Below are positions 44,299-53,135 of a DNA stretch of 64,000 bases, in pieces. This DNA is from Dysosmobacter sp. (lineage in GTDB: Bacteria > Bacillota > Clostridia > Oscillospirales > Oscillospiraceae): assembly GCA_026169195.1 (NCBI GenBank), contig JAPFEH010000038.1:1-64000 (forward strand), written 5' to 3'. Made by a program: the position numbers and the translations under genes. Below the pieces are notes generated by a model. That model was not told where the DNA came from. It did not search any database and saw nothing but the letters and a program-made list of their open reading frames with translations. Every line of letters starts with the position of its first letter. The stretch's first letter is position 1.

Positions 44299-45000
44299 AT
44301 GTTTTATGATTGGTTTCTGGATGCTCTCCGGCAGGACTATGAGCTGATGCGCGTCATCAAAGAGAGCGCCCGCGGCAGCATCCGCCTGCTTCGACACCGA
44401 AAGACCGGAAAAAAGTTCATTCTCCGGCAGTTTTGCGGAAGCCCGGAGGTTTACCGGAAGCTGCTCCTGATCTCCTGCGCCAATCTGCCGGACATCTACG
44501 AAGTATCCACTAAGGGCAGCGAGACGCTGGTGCTGGAGGAGTACATCGAAGGTGACACCCTTGGGCACCTGCTGCAAGGCGCGCTGTTTTCCACGTGGGA
44601 GACCCGTGATATCGTCACGCAGGTCTGTCAGGCGCTGTGGGTCCTCCATTCCATGGAGGCTGTTCACCGGGACATCAAGCCTGAAAATATCATCCTGCGG
44701 GGGCGGGATGCGGTTTTGATTGATTTTGACGCCGCCCGCATCCATAAGCCGACTCTGGAGACGGATACCCGGATTCTGGGGACGGTCGGCTTTGCCGCGC
44801 CGGAGCAGTACGGCATCTCCCAGTCCGATCCCCGGGCGGATATTTACTCTCTGGGCGTCCTCATTAACGTGATGCTCACCGGCGAGCATCCGTCCCGCTG
44901 TCTGGCCTCCGGTCGGATGGGCCGCATTGTGGAGCGGTGCACCCGGGTGAATCCGGCCAAACGGTATAAAAATGTTCTTCGGTTGATGGAGGCATTCTGA
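44299..45000 (+). CDS. short atypical Ser/Thr protein kinase-like protein
   Basis: 233 residues, only a kinase fold with no PASTA or membrane part. The catalytic loop VHRDIKPENIILR and the APEQYG segment with DIYSLGVLINVML are standard. However the metal-binding DFG reads DFD (LIDFDAAR), the glycine-rich loop is replaced by ESARGSIRLL, and the beta-3 Lys aligns with Arg (FILRQF). It may be a weak kinase or a pseudokinase. The ATG at 44299 has GAGGG upstream. One base from the next gene, so the two are coexpressed. Confidence 0.82.
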   Translation: MFYDWFLDALRQDYELMRVIKESARGSIRLLRHRKTGKKFILRQFCGSPEVYRKLLLISCANLPDIYEVSTKGSETLVLEEYIEGDTLGHLLQGALFSTWETRDIVTQVCQALWVLHSMEAVHRDIKPENIILRGRDAVLIDFDAARIHKPTLETDTRILGTVGFAAPEQYGISQSDPRADIYSLGVLINVMLTGEHPSRCLASGRMGRIVERCTRVNPAKRYKNVLRLMEAF

Positions 45001-45001
45001 T

Positions 45002-46267
45002 ATGAAAGATGCAAAAGCAGCTCCGGAAAAACAAAATCCCTGTCCCTTTTGCGGTTCCTCCCTTCCGGACGGCGCCGCCTTCTGTCCCCGCTGTGCCCGC
45101 AGTATCCGGCCCCGGGAACGGCAGAAGGCGCTCAGACCCCTGCGGAAAAAAGTTTTGCAGCTGACGGCGTTGTTGACTGCCGCGGCCGCGGTGGCAGGGG
45201 CCATCTGGCTTTATGTCCGGCCTCAGACGGTGGAGGGAGAGGGCGGCGTGGACTACACCGATCAGGATGGCAGCTATCAGGTAATCATGGCCCGGTCGGA
45301 CGGCACCTATGAACCGCAGAAGGAGTTTCATCAATCGGCCGAGCAGGGGCAGGAGTATCGGACTCCCCTGTGTATTACCTTCTATGACAGCGCGACCGGA
45401 GAAAACGTGAGCCACGCCATGCGCAGCAAGATCGAATATGCCACGGTTGCCATCGAGCCGCTGGAGCAGACCGACCGGCCCTGGCAGAATACAGAGCCTG
45501 CATATAACAATGCCCGCCCGATGTGCGCGCTGACCACCTTTCTCAACTTCTGGCTGGAAAGCGGCGATGCCCGCCTGACATGGACGCTGCATATGAAAAA
45601 CGGCGACACGCTCCGGATGCACACACAGCTGTTCATCGAAGAGATCCCCACCGTCCACTATCATCCGGATACCACACCCATGCATACCATTGAGGAGCTG
45701 CAGGAGCTGATCGACCGCATCAGCGCCACGGTTCCCAAAGATACCATCGTCTATATCCACCTGCCGGCAGTGACCTATGATGGAGGCTTGTCCATCAACA
45801 ACCGTCCGGTCAACCTGCTGGGCAGTGAGGAGGGGCGGACCGTCTTTACCGGCAACACCCAGATCGTCATCGACGGCGGGTTTATCTCTTACTTTGACAA
45901 TCTGGATTTCCTTGGGGACGGCATCGGCATCGGCCTGTCGGCCTCCGCCCGGGTCCATCTGACCAATTGTACGATCTCCGGCTGGAAGACCGGTGTGCTG
46001 GCCTATGGCCGCACATGGGTCAACGCCATGGACTGCTGCTTCAAGGATAATCAGGTGGGATTTCATTTCAATGCCGCCGACAGCACCCCGACGCACAGCA
46101 CCTATTCCAACAACAAATTTACAAACAACGGAACAGGGATGCTGCTGGAGAGCGTCCCCACCGACATTTCATTAAAATTTCACCACAGCGTATTTACGGG
46201 GAACGGCACGGACATTGACAACCGATGCGGTCAGGAGCTGGATATTTCGCAGGCCATTTTCCAGTGA
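45002..46267 (+). CDS. zinc-ribbon membrane protein with beta-helix domain
   Basis: 421 residues. An N-terminal zinc ribbon (CPFCG about residue 14, CPRC about 29), one membrane helix (about 53-72), a 130-residue region of unknown fold, then a right-handed parallel beta-helix (about 230-420, with NNRPVNLLGSEEGRTVF and repeated short GNG/TNC turns) as in pectate-lyase-like and NosD-like proteins. The orientation would put the zinc ribbon inside beside the kinase and the helix outside. Coupled to the kinase gene. Confidence 0.8.
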   Translation: MKDAKAAPEKQNPCPFCGSSLPDGAAFCPRCARSIRPRERQKALRPLRKKVLQLTALLTAAAAVAGAIWLYVRPQTVEGEGGVDYTDQDGSYQVIMARSDGTYEPQKEFHQSAEQGQEYRTPLCITFYDSATGENVSHAMRSKIEYATVAIEPLEQTDRPWQNTEPAYNNARPMCALTTFLNFWLESGDARLTWTLHMKNGDTLRMHTQLFIEEIPTVHYHPDTTPMHTIEELQELIDRISATVPKDTIVYIHLPAVTYDGGLSINNRPVNLLGSEEGRTVFTGNTQIVIDGGFISYFDNLDFLGDGIGIGLSASARVHLTNCTISGWKTGVLAYGRTWVNAMDCCFKDNQVGFHFNAADSTPTHSTYSNNKFTNNGTGMLLESVPTDISLKFHHSVFTGNGTDIDNRCGQELDISQAIFQ

Positions 46268-46286
46268 CCGCTTCCCTCCAAACAAA

Positions 46287-46316
46287 CAGGCTCCCTTCCG
46301 AACGGAAGGGAGCCTG
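46287..46316 (+). terminator. hairpin after the beta-helix gene
   Basis: CAGGCTCCCTTCCG with the reverse complement, 20 bp after the stop; the T-run after it is poor. Confidence 0.6.
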
Positions 46317-46418
46317 TCAGCAGTCTGGCCCGATTCATGGGGAGCAGCGCAGGGGGCGGCTGCGGCAGACGCACATCCTCCCTCTGCGGCCTTTGATCCA
46401 TGCTGCAAGGCGAAAAAG

Positions 46419-46451
46419 AAGGAACGCTGCGCACAGCGCAGCGTTCCTTTT
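46419..46451. terminator. terminator shared by cstA
   Basis: AAGGAACGCTGCGC, loop ACA and its complement, followed by TTTTTT on the plus strand and by a T-rich CTTTTTCG on the minus side; it lies 45 bp after the cstA stop. Confidence 0.85.
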
Positions 46452-46492
46452 TTCAACGGAGACTGGCAAAACTCCGCTGGTTTTGCAGGGAA

Positions 46493-48205
46493 TCAGTTGG
46501 CAGCGGCCTTCTTCTTTTTACCGAAGATCGTCTGGACGCCTTCCACGGCCAGAATCAAAGCCAGAACCACCAGCAGGACACCCACGACGGCCTGAACATA
46601 GGGACCCCAGTCGGCGCCGCCGGCAGTGATCGCGCCGATCTGCGTCTTGGTGTTGATGAGCAGAGAGGCGATGGTGACGGCCAGCATGAAGAACATGGGG
46701 ATCCAGCACATGGCGCTCTTCTTGCCCACGTTGCCCAGCCATGCAGCCACAGCCAGCAGGCCCAGAGCAGCCAGCAGCTGGTTGGCAGAGCCAAACAGTG
46801 CCCAGATCTTTTCATAACCGTTCAGGCCCAGCATAACGCCCAGAACCACGGTGATCACAGTGGCAACATAGGGGTTGGAGAGGACCTTCTTGTAGCCGGT
46901 AACGTTCTCGGGAGTCTCGCCCTTGGAGGAGTCGATCCAGAACTCCTGGAACATGAAGCGGCCCAGACGGGTGGCGGTGTCCAGAGAGGTCAGGCAGAAG
47001 GTGGAATAGGTCAGCACCAGCAGGGTGAACAGCACGCTGTACACCGTGCCGCGGCTGGGATCGATCATGCTGGCGATACCGCCGCCGAAGATGGCGGTGG
47101 CGCCGTTGAAGGCCAGATCCGTGCCCTTGAAAGAGTAGGCGTGGGCCACAGCGCACAGAGTCAGCAGAGCCAGCAGGCACTCGATCAGCATACCGCCGTA
47201 AGCGATGGGCTTGGCATCGGTTTCCTTATCCAGCTGCTTGGAGGTGGTGCCGGAGGAAACCAGAGAATGGAAGCCGGAAATGGCGCCGCAGGCGATGGTG
47301 GTGAACAGAACGGGGAATACGGGAGCGGTGGAATCAGCGCCCTGCAGCAGGGGCATCGTATCCAGAGAAGGATTGCCCATGAACACGGCGACCACAGCCA
47401 GAGCCAGCATGGCATACAGCAGGAAAGAGCTCAGGTAGTCACGGGGCTGCAGCAGGATCCACACAGGGGTGACGGAAGCGACCAGAATGTAAGCGCCGCA
47501 GATCCACATCCAGACCTTGTAGGACAGATAGATGGGATGGAAGTTCAGGCCGATGGCGATGATGACCACGATGGCGATCACGCCCACCACGGAAGCCACA
47601 GCCACGGGGGCATTCTTGCGGTAGACGCAGAAGCCGAAGATAATGGCGATGACGATGAACAGCAGGGACACCATAGCGACCTGCGCGTTGGAGGTGGAAG
47701 CGGCCTTATCCAGAACGCCGTCCACATACGTAGCGCCAAAGGTGCCTGCCACGATGGAAGCGAATGCGGCAACCACCAGAATCAGGGTCAGATAGGCGAA
47801 GATGATGAACAGGCGCTTGGCCCGGACGGACATGTTGGCGGAAATAATCTCGCCGATGGACTTGCCGCCGTGCCGCACAGAAGCGAACAGTGCGCCGAAG
47901 TCGTGGACACCGCCGAAGAAGATACCGCCGATGACGATCCACAGGGTGCAGGCCAGCCAGCCAAAGCCCATACCGGCAGCGCTGATGGGACCGGTGATGG
48001 GACCGGCGCCGGCGATGGAGGAGAAGTGGTGGCCCATCAGAACGGGGGCCTTTGCGGGAACGTAGTCAACGCCGTCCTCCATGGTGTGTGCGGGAGTTTC
48101 GCCGCCTTCACCAACGCCCCACTGCTTGCACAGCCAGCGGCCGTAGAAAACGTAGCCGGCGAGCAGGCAGATCGCGCCAATGATGACAAGTACTAATCCA
48201 CTCAT
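46493..48205 (-). CDS. cstA: CstA-family carbon starvation / pyruvate transporter
   Basis: 570 residues with about 15 hydrophobic segments. The CstA core is recognisable: GHHFSSIAGAGPITGP near residue 60 and TIACGAISGFHSLVSSGTTSKQL in the middle. Family members import pyruvate or are linked to peptide use during starvation. Preceded 17 bp upstream by a small gene and driven by the promoter in front of it. Confidence 0.94.
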   Translation of the reverse strand: MSGLVLVIIGAICLLAGYVFYGRWLCKQWGVGEGGETPAHTMEDGVDYVPAKAPVLMGHHFSSIAGAGPITGPISAAGMGFGWLACTLWIVIGGIFFGGVHDFGALFASVRHGGKSIGEIISANMSVRAKRLFIIFAYLTLILVVAAFASIVAGTFGATYVDGVLDKAASTSNAQVAMVSLLFIVIAIIFGFCVYRKNAPVAVASVVGVIAIVVIIAIGLNFHPIYLSYKVWMWICGAYILVASVTPVWILLQPRDYLSSFLLYAMLALAVVAVFMGNPSLDTMPLLQGADSTAPVFPVLFTTIACGAISGFHSLVSSGTTSKQLDKETDAKPIAYGGMLIECLLALLTLCAVAHAYSFKGTDLAFNGATAIFGGGIASMIDPSRGTVYSVLFTLLVLTYSTFCLTSLDTATRLGRFMFQEFWIDSSKGETPENVTGYKKVLSNPYVATVITVVLGVMLGLNGYEKIWALFGSANQLLAALGLLAVAAWLGNVGKKSAMCWIPMFFMLAVTIASLLINTKTQIGAITAGGADWGPYVQAVVGVLLVVLALILAVEGVQTIFGKKKKAAAN

Positions 48206-48222
48206 TGATTTTCTCTCCCTTC

Positions 48223-48744
48223 TTATTTTCTCTTAGAGGGGGAAAAATTTCCCTCCAAGAGCTTACGCGCTTCCTTACCGGCTGGATTGGAAAGGAAGCT
48301 GGTTGTCGAAATTTCCATTGCTGCTATGTGATACTCCATCCAGCCGTGGAGTGCCAGCCGAAAATATTTCTGGAAGCGGGTCTTTTTGATCAGGACCTTT
48401 GCCTCCGGATCGATGGTATCTGCCAGAATCACCAGCGTTACAAAGGAGGACATATGCTCTTTGCTGGGCTGAATATGGCTCATTCCCGCCTGACGGGACA
48501 GTGCGATCTGCTGTTCGAGATCGGAAACGGTCAGGCGGTCTGTCAGATAAAAATAGACGTATTCATGATTTTCCACCGCGCTGAGCACATGCTTTTTGCT
48601 GATCAGGTAATTTTCATCTCGCAGGAAGAAAAAGGCTGCTGCGGGAAAGGCGCCGCCCTCCACCGTCACATCACGGAAAATATCATAATGGTGTGAGTAG
48701 GCGTTCAACAGCTTCTCCAGCCGCTCCTGCCGGGTCATCTCCAT
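48223..48744 (-). CDS. uncharacterised protein cotranscribed with cstA
   Basis: 173 residues, soluble, no signal peptide or membrane helix. N-terminal MTRQERLEKLLNAYSHHYDI, a middle aromatic stretch (YVYFYLTDRLTVSDLE) and a basic C-terminus. I do not recognise a catalytic motif. Lying 17 bp before cstA under the same promoter, it may be an accessory to the transporter. Confidence 0.75.
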   Translation of the reverse strand: MEMTRQERLEKLLNAYSHHYDIFRDVTVEGGAFPAAAFFFLRDENYLISKKHVLSAVENHEYVYFYLTDRLTVSDLEQQIALSRQAGMSHIQPSKEHMSSFVTLVILADTIDPEAKVLIKKTRFQKYFRLALHGWMEYHIAAMEISTTSFLSNPAGKEARKLLEGNFSPSKRK

Positions 48745-48799
48745 AGGCTTGCTGCTCCTCCCTGATTCAAACGATGAAAAACCTTGTTTTGTACTTATT

Positions 48800-48828
48800 A
48801 TTATACACGTTCCCTAGGCCTTTGTTAA
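48800..48828 (-). promoter_or_regulatory. sigma-A promoter of the cstA operon
   Basis: Minus strand TTAACA (48828-48823), 17-bp spacer, TATAAT (48805-48800). Upstream of it are two direct copies of AATTTGTG around 48841-48862. Confidence 0.75.
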
Positions 48829-48989
48829 GAGGGTTCACGAAAATTTGTGTACAATTTGTGAATGACCTGTTAAAACTTGGTCATTCTGAAAAGGAACTGA
48901 CTCGTTTTGACAAAAGATATCACCTAATTAACCATGTTTTTTAAAACGGATTTGTGCAATATGCTGTAAGAGGGTGGCGACTCCGCCGG

Positions 48990-49673
48990 TCACTCCTGCA
49001 AAGTATTGATCAGATGTTTGATATGGATGCTCATGGCGTGGCGGGCGCCGGACTCGTCCCGCTTCATCAAAAACTCCAGCAGCATCCGGTTATCGCTCAG
49101 AGCTACGTCCTGCATATGCTGCCGGTTTTGGGAGATCTGGAGAATCTCGTTGACGGCGCTGTTGATGATGGGATACAAACGGCGCATATATTCGTTGTGA
49201 GAAGCCTTGATGATGGCCCAGTGAAATTCCTGATCCGCCAGCGGCCAGTCCCCGCCGGCCGCGGCGATCTGTTCCATGCGCTGGGCTTTCTTCTGGATTT
49301 GACGAAGCTCCTCATCCGTTCCCCGCCGACAGGCAAGAGCTGCGGTAGCCGGCTCAAAAATCAGGCGCATCTCGAACAGATCCTTTGCCCGGACCCGGGA
49401 CCGCATCCCCGCCAGACTGGTCAGATCCAGTCCTGCCGCCGGCAGCTCGTCCGCCACAAACGTTCCTTTTCCGCGCCGGATCTCCAGAATCCCCTGCGCC
49501 ACTAAAAAGGAAATGGCTTCCCGCAGGGTGGTGCGGCTCACCTGAAGCTCTTCGCTGAGATCGTTTTCATTGGGCAGCTTGCTGCCCGGCGGATAGCGCT
49601 GCTCCTCCACAATCATTTCATACAGCCGGTCGGAAGTCTGCTCTGACAGTTTCAGACGTTTTTTCTCCGCCAT
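48990..49673 (-). CDS. GntR family (FadR subfamily) transcriptional regulator
   Basis: 227 residues. N-terminal winged helix (about 8-75, PPGSKLPNENDLSEELQVSRTTLREAISFL) followed by a helical FCD ligand domain (about 90-215) with the metal-type His residues (DQEFHWAII, and HIKHLI at the end). Divergent from the VOR operon, whose start region has repeated boxes fitting this class, so it probably regulates that operon and itself. ATG chosen behind GAGGAGG. Confidence 0.88.
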   Translation of the reverse strand: MAEKKRLKLSEQTSDRLYEMIVEEQRYPPGSKLPNENDLSEELQVSRTTLREAISFLVAQGILEIRRGKGTFVADELPAAGLDLTSLAGMRSRVRAKDLFEMRLIFEPATAALACRRGTDEELRQIQKKAQRMEQIAAAGGDWPLADQEFHWAIIKASHNEYMRRLYPIINSAVNEILQISQNRQHMQDVALSDNRMLLEFLMKRDESGARHAMSIHIKHLINTLQE

Positions 49674-49745
49674 ACAGGCGCCTCCTCTCAGGAGTATTGA
49701 ACCTGCGAGACAAGAGAACGTCGTTATTTTCCACAGAAACGACTC

Positions 49746-49774
49746 TTGACAGCAGGACATTCTCGGTATACAAT
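49746..49774 (+). promoter_or_regulatory. sigma-A promoter of the VOR operon
   Basis: TTGACA (49746-49751), 17-bp spacer, TACAAT (49769-49774). Confidence 0.82.
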
Positions 49775-49777
49775 GAC

Positions 49778-49809
49778 ATCATACCACATAAAGTGAAATC
49801 ATACAACAT
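49778..49809. promoter_or_regulatory. two direct repeats at the VOR operon start, putative GntR sites
   Basis: ATCATACCACAT (49778-49789) and ATCATACAACAT (49798-49809), 11 of 12 identical and 20 bp apart, at the predicted transcription start. On the minus strand they read TGGTATGAT / TTGTATGAT, compatible with the TNGTNNNACNA type of FadR-family boxes. Confidence 0.55.
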
Positions 49810-49831
49810 ATTTTTCGAAGGGGGTTTTCCC

Positions 49832-50512
49832 TTGCGTGCCACATCCTTTTGTTCGCACCGTATTTCGATTGTGACCGGCCACTATGGCACCGGAAAAACG
49901 GAGTTTGCAGTCAATCTGGCGCTGGCGATGGCACAGGAAGGCGATCAGGTCATGATTGCCGATCTGGACATCGTAAACCCCTATTTCCGGTCCCGTGAGC
50001 GGAGGGCGCTGCTGGAGGAGGCCGGCGTCCGGCTGATCTCCTCATCTCAGGCCTGCTCGGATGCCGATGTACCTGCGCTGCCGGCGGAGCTGCTGACCAT
50101 TCTGGAGAACCGCGGGATCCGCGGCGTGCTGGATATCGGCGGAGATCCTGTGGGCGCACGGGTTCTGGCCCGGTTCCAGCCGAAAATCGTTCAGGAAGAC
50201 TATCAGCTCATTTATGTACTCAACGCCAACCGTCCGGAGGTGCGTTCGGCAGAGACCGCCATCACGTATCTTCGGGGGATCGAAGCCACCACGGGCCTTA
50301 CCTGTACCGGAATCGTCAATAACACCCATTTGTGCGGTGAGACCACTGAGGAGGAGATCCGCAAAGGCGCGGCTCTGGCAGAACAGGTATCCAAGGAAAC
50401 CGGAATTCCCGTTCTCTGCCATGTTGCCGAGGAGCGCTTCGTTTCAGCATTGTCCGACCTGCCGGAAACCGTGTTTCCGATTACCATTAAAATGAAAAAG
50501 CCGTGGGAATGA
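49832..50512 (+). CDS. P-loop ATPase of the MinD/CobQ type in the VOR operon
   Basis: 226 residues. Walker A GHYGTGKTEFAVNLA near residue 15, a DLDIVNPYFRSRE switch-like motif, and VLDIGGDPVGARVL as Walker B region; the fold is that of the MinD/ParA/CobQ family. A TTG start with GAAGGGGG upstream is used because frames further upstream run through the promoter. It is 33 bp before the ferredoxin subunit. Role unknown: assembly or maturation of the oxidoreductase are possibilities. Confidence 0.8.
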   Translation: MRATSFCSHRISIVTGHYGTGKTEFAVNLALAMAQEGDQVMIADLDIVNPYFRSRERRALLEEAGVRLISSSQACSDADVPALPAELLTILENRGIRGVLDIGGDPVGARVLARFQPKIVQEDYQLIYVLNANRPEVRSAETAITYLRGIEATTGLTCTGIVNNTHLCGETTEEEIRKGAALAEQVSKETGIPVLCHVAEERFVSALSDLPETVFPITIKMKKPWE

Positions 50513-50545
50513 CCGCGGCACAAGGGGAAGGAGGACTACACCATT

Positions 50546-50758
50546 ATGTCTGCGAAAGTCACATTCAATTCCGACCGCTGCAAAGGGTGCGAGCTGTGCA
50601 CCACCGTGTGTCCCAAGCACATCGTCATCATCGACCATGAGACGATCAACCGGAAGGGATATCATCCTGCCACCGTGTCGGACATGGAAGCGTGCATTGG
50701 CTGCGCCAGCTGCGCCAAGATCTGCCCGGATTCCATCATTACTGTTGAAAAATTCTGA
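50546..50758 (+). CDS. 2-ketoacid:ferredoxin oxidoreductase delta subunit (ferredoxin-like)
   Basis: 70 residues carrying two [4Fe-4S] clusters: CKGCELCTTVCP and CIGCASCAKICP. It transfers electrons from the TPP enzyme to soluble ferredoxin. First of the four subunit genes, in the order D-B-A-C. Confidence 0.93.
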   Translation: MSAKVTFNSDRCKGCELCTTVCPKHIVIIDHETINRKGYHPATVSDMEACIGCASCAKICPDSIITVEKF

Positions 50759-50775
50759 GAAGGAGGTCGTTTATC

Positions 50776-51846
50776 GTGGCAAAAGAACTTTGGAAAGGCA
50801 ATGAAGCCATCGCCGAGGCTGCGATCCGCGCCGGCTGCGACTGCTTCTTCGGTTATCCCATTACTCCGCAGAGCGAGGTCCCTGAGTATATGTCCGTCCA
50901 CCTGCCGGAGCACGGCGGCGTGTTTGTGCAGGCGGAGTCTGAGGTGGCCGCCATCAATATGGTTTACGGCGCTGCCGGCGCCGGTATGCGGGCTATGACA
51001 TCCTCTTCTTCTCCGGGCATCAGCTTGAAGCAGGAGGGCATCACCTATATTGCAGGCGCCGAGCTGCCTGCCGTCATCGTCAACTGCATGCGCGGCGGCC
51101 CCGGCCTTGGAACCATCCAGCCGGGTCAGGGCGACTATTTTCAGGCCACCCGCGGCGGCGGCAACGGCGATTACCGCACGCTGGTCCTCTCTCCGTCCAA
51201 TGTGCAGGAGACGGTGGACTTTGTGCAGGAGGCCTTTGATATTGCCGACCAGTACCGCAACCCCGTCATGATCGTCTGCGACGGCTTGATCGGTCAGATG
51301 ATGGAGCCGATCGAGTGGAGAGAGATCCCCAAGCGGAAGCTGCCTCCCAAGGATTGGGCTGCCGGCGGCCGCAAGGGACGGGATCACCACAACGTGATCA
51401 ATTCTCTGTACATGGACCCTGAAGTCTGCGATGAACATAACCGTCATCTGGATGAAAAGTATGCGGAGATTGCCAAAAATGAAGTCCGCTGGGAAGAGGT
51501 GCAGTGCGAGGATGCCGAAATTGTCATCACCGCTTACGGCACTCCCGCCCGGATCGCGCTGACTGCGCTGGACGCTCTGCGGGCTGAGGGGATCAAGGCG
51601 GGATTGTTCCGTCCCATCACCCTGTGGCCCTACCCTGAGAAGGCACTGCATGAACTGGCTGCCAAGGAGCATGTGAAGGCGTTCTTGGATGTGGAGATGA
51701 GCTCCTCCGGCCAGATGATCGACGATGTCCGTCTGGCCGTGGAGGGCCAGAAGCCCATCTCTTATCTGGGCCACGCCGGCGGCGTGATGCCCACCGTGGA
51801 AGAGATGATCGAAGCGGCCAAGAAGGCCTTGAAGGAGGTCAAGTGA
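50776..51846 (+). CDS. vorB: 2-ketoacid:ferredoxin oxidoreductase alpha subunit (VorB/KorA type)
   Basis: 356 residues with the pyrimidine-binding domain (FGYPITPQSEVPEYM, QAESEVAAINMVYGAAGAG, SSSPGISLKQEG) and transketolase C-like domain (GTPARIALTALDALRAEG). The family splits into 2-oxoglutarate and branched-chain ketoacid enzymes; VorB naming is favoured by the neighbouring branched-chain aminotransferase but is inference. GTG start behind AAGGAGG. Confidence 0.9.
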   Translation: MAKELWKGNEAIAEAAIRAGCDCFFGYPITPQSEVPEYMSVHLPEHGGVFVQAESEVAAINMVYGAAGAGMRAMTSSSSPGISLKQEGITYIAGAELPAVIVNCMRGGPGLGTIQPGQGDYFQATRGGGNGDYRTLVLSPSNVQETVDFVQEAFDIADQYRNPVMIVCDGLIGQMMEPIEWREIPKRKLPPKDWAAGGRKGRDHHNVINSLYMDPEVCDEHNRHLDEKYAEIAKNEVRWEEVQCEDAEIVITAYGTPARIALTALDALRAEGIKAGLFRPITLWPYPEKALHELAAKEHVKAFLDVEMSSSGQMIDDVRLAVEGQKPISYLGHAGGVMPTVEEMIEAAKKALKEVK

Positions 51847-51847
51847 T

Positions 51848-52597
51848 ATGGCGATCGTATATCAAAAGTCCGCTGGACTGACTGACGCGGAACTGCACTA
51901 TTGTCCCGGCTGCCACCACGGCATCATCCACAAGCTGGTGGCGGAATCTCTGGTGGAACTGGGTCTGCTGGACGATGCCATCGGCGTGTGCCCGGTTGGC
52001 TGCTCCGTGTTTGCGTATAATTATTTTACCTGCGATATGCAGGAGGCTGCGCACGGCCGTGCTCCCGCTGTGGCCACCGGCATTAAGCGCACACATCCCG
52101 ATCAGGCCGTGTTTACCTATCAGGGCGACGGCGATCTGGCCTCCATCGGCGCGGCGGAGATCGTTCATGCCGCCATGCGCGGTGAGAAGTTCACCACCAT
52201 CTTTGTCAACAACGCGATTTACGGCATGACCGGCGGTCAGATGGCGCCCACCACGCTGATCGGTCAAAAGGCCACCACCTGCCAGTCCGGCCGTACCGCC
52301 GAGCAGGCCGGTATGCCCATCCGCATGGCGGAAATGCTCTCTACGCTGGACGGCTGTGTCTACGCGGAGCGTGTTTGCGTCACGGATATTGCCAACATCA
52401 ACAAGGCCAAGCGGGCCATTAAGAAGGCGTTTGAAAAGCAGATGAACCGGGAAGGCTTCACCTTCATTGAGGTTCTGTCCACCTGCCCCACCAACTGGGG
52501 TATGACGCCGCTGAAGGCCAACCAGTGGCTCAAGGACAATATGGCTGCCTACTATCCTCTGGGTGTCATTAAGGATTCCGGTGCGGAGGTGAAATAA
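51848..52597 (+). CDS. 2-ketoacid:ferredoxin oxidoreductase beta subunit
   Basis: 249 residues, the TPP-binding subunit: CPGCHHGIIHK at the start with the cluster/thiamine Cys, GDGDLASIGAAEIVHAA (TPP-Mg motif GDGD) and NNAIYGMTGGQMAPTTL. Starts 1 bp after the alpha subunit. Confidence 0.93.
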   Translation: MAIVYQKSAGLTDAELHYCPGCHHGIIHKLVAESLVELGLLDDAIGVCPVGCSVFAYNYFTCDMQEAAHGRAPAVATGIKRTHPDQAVFTYQGDGDLASIGAAEIVHAAMRGEKFTTIFVNNAIYGMTGGQMAPTTLIGQKATTCQSGRTAEQAGMPIRMAEMLSTLDGCVYAERVCVTDIANINKAKRAIKKAFEKQMNREGFTFIEVLSTCPTNWGMTPLKANQWLKDNMAAYYPLGVIKDSGAEVK

Positions 52598-52598
52598 G

Positions 52599-53135
52599 AT
52601 GAAAAAAGAAATCATCATTTCCGGTTTCGGTGGTCAGGGTGGTCTGGCCATCGGCAAGAATCTGGCGGAAGCCGGTATGGACGAGGGACTGAATGTCACA
52701 TGGGCCCCCTCCTATGGTCCTGAGATGCGGGGCGGTACCGCGAACTGCTCGGTGGTCCTGTCCGACAAGCCGGTAGGTTCTCCGGTATTTGCCCATTCCA
52801 CAGAACTGATCGCCTTGAATGAACCTTCGTTGGAGAAGTTTGAGGCTGGCGTCCTCCCCGGCGGAACCGTGTTTGTCAACAGTGATGTGGTCACGGACAA
52901 GGTTTCCCGCTCTGATTTGACGGCGTACTACGTCCCCTGCTCCAAAATCGCAGAGGAGGTAGGCAATCCCAAGGTCAGCAACATGGTCATGCTGGGAGCC
53001 TATGTGGCAGCCACGAAGGTTTTGAAGCCTGAGACCATCGAAAAGATGATCGAAACCATGTTTGCCGGCCCCAAGGCCAAGTTTATTCCGCTGAACATTG
53101 AAGCCTTCCGGCGCGGCATGGCCTGCGTCCGGTAA
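52599..53135 (+). CDS. 2-ketoacid:ferredoxin oxidoreductase gamma subunit
   Basis: 178 residues: IIISGFGGQGGLAIGKNLAEAG and SYGPEMRGGTANC, both typical of the gamma/catalytic-C domain, with a C-terminal helical end. Completes the four-subunit enzyme that oxidises a 2-ketoacid to acyl-CoA and CO2. Confidence 0.93.
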   Translation: MKKEIIISGFGGQGGLAIGKNLAEAGMDEGLNVTWAPSYGPEMRGGTANCSVVLSDKPVGSPVFAHSTELIALNEPSLEKFEAGVLPGGTVFVNSDVVTDKVSRSDLTAYYVPCSKIAEEVGNPKVSNMVMLGAYVAATKVLKPETIEKMIETMFAGPKAKFIPLNIEAFRRGMACVR

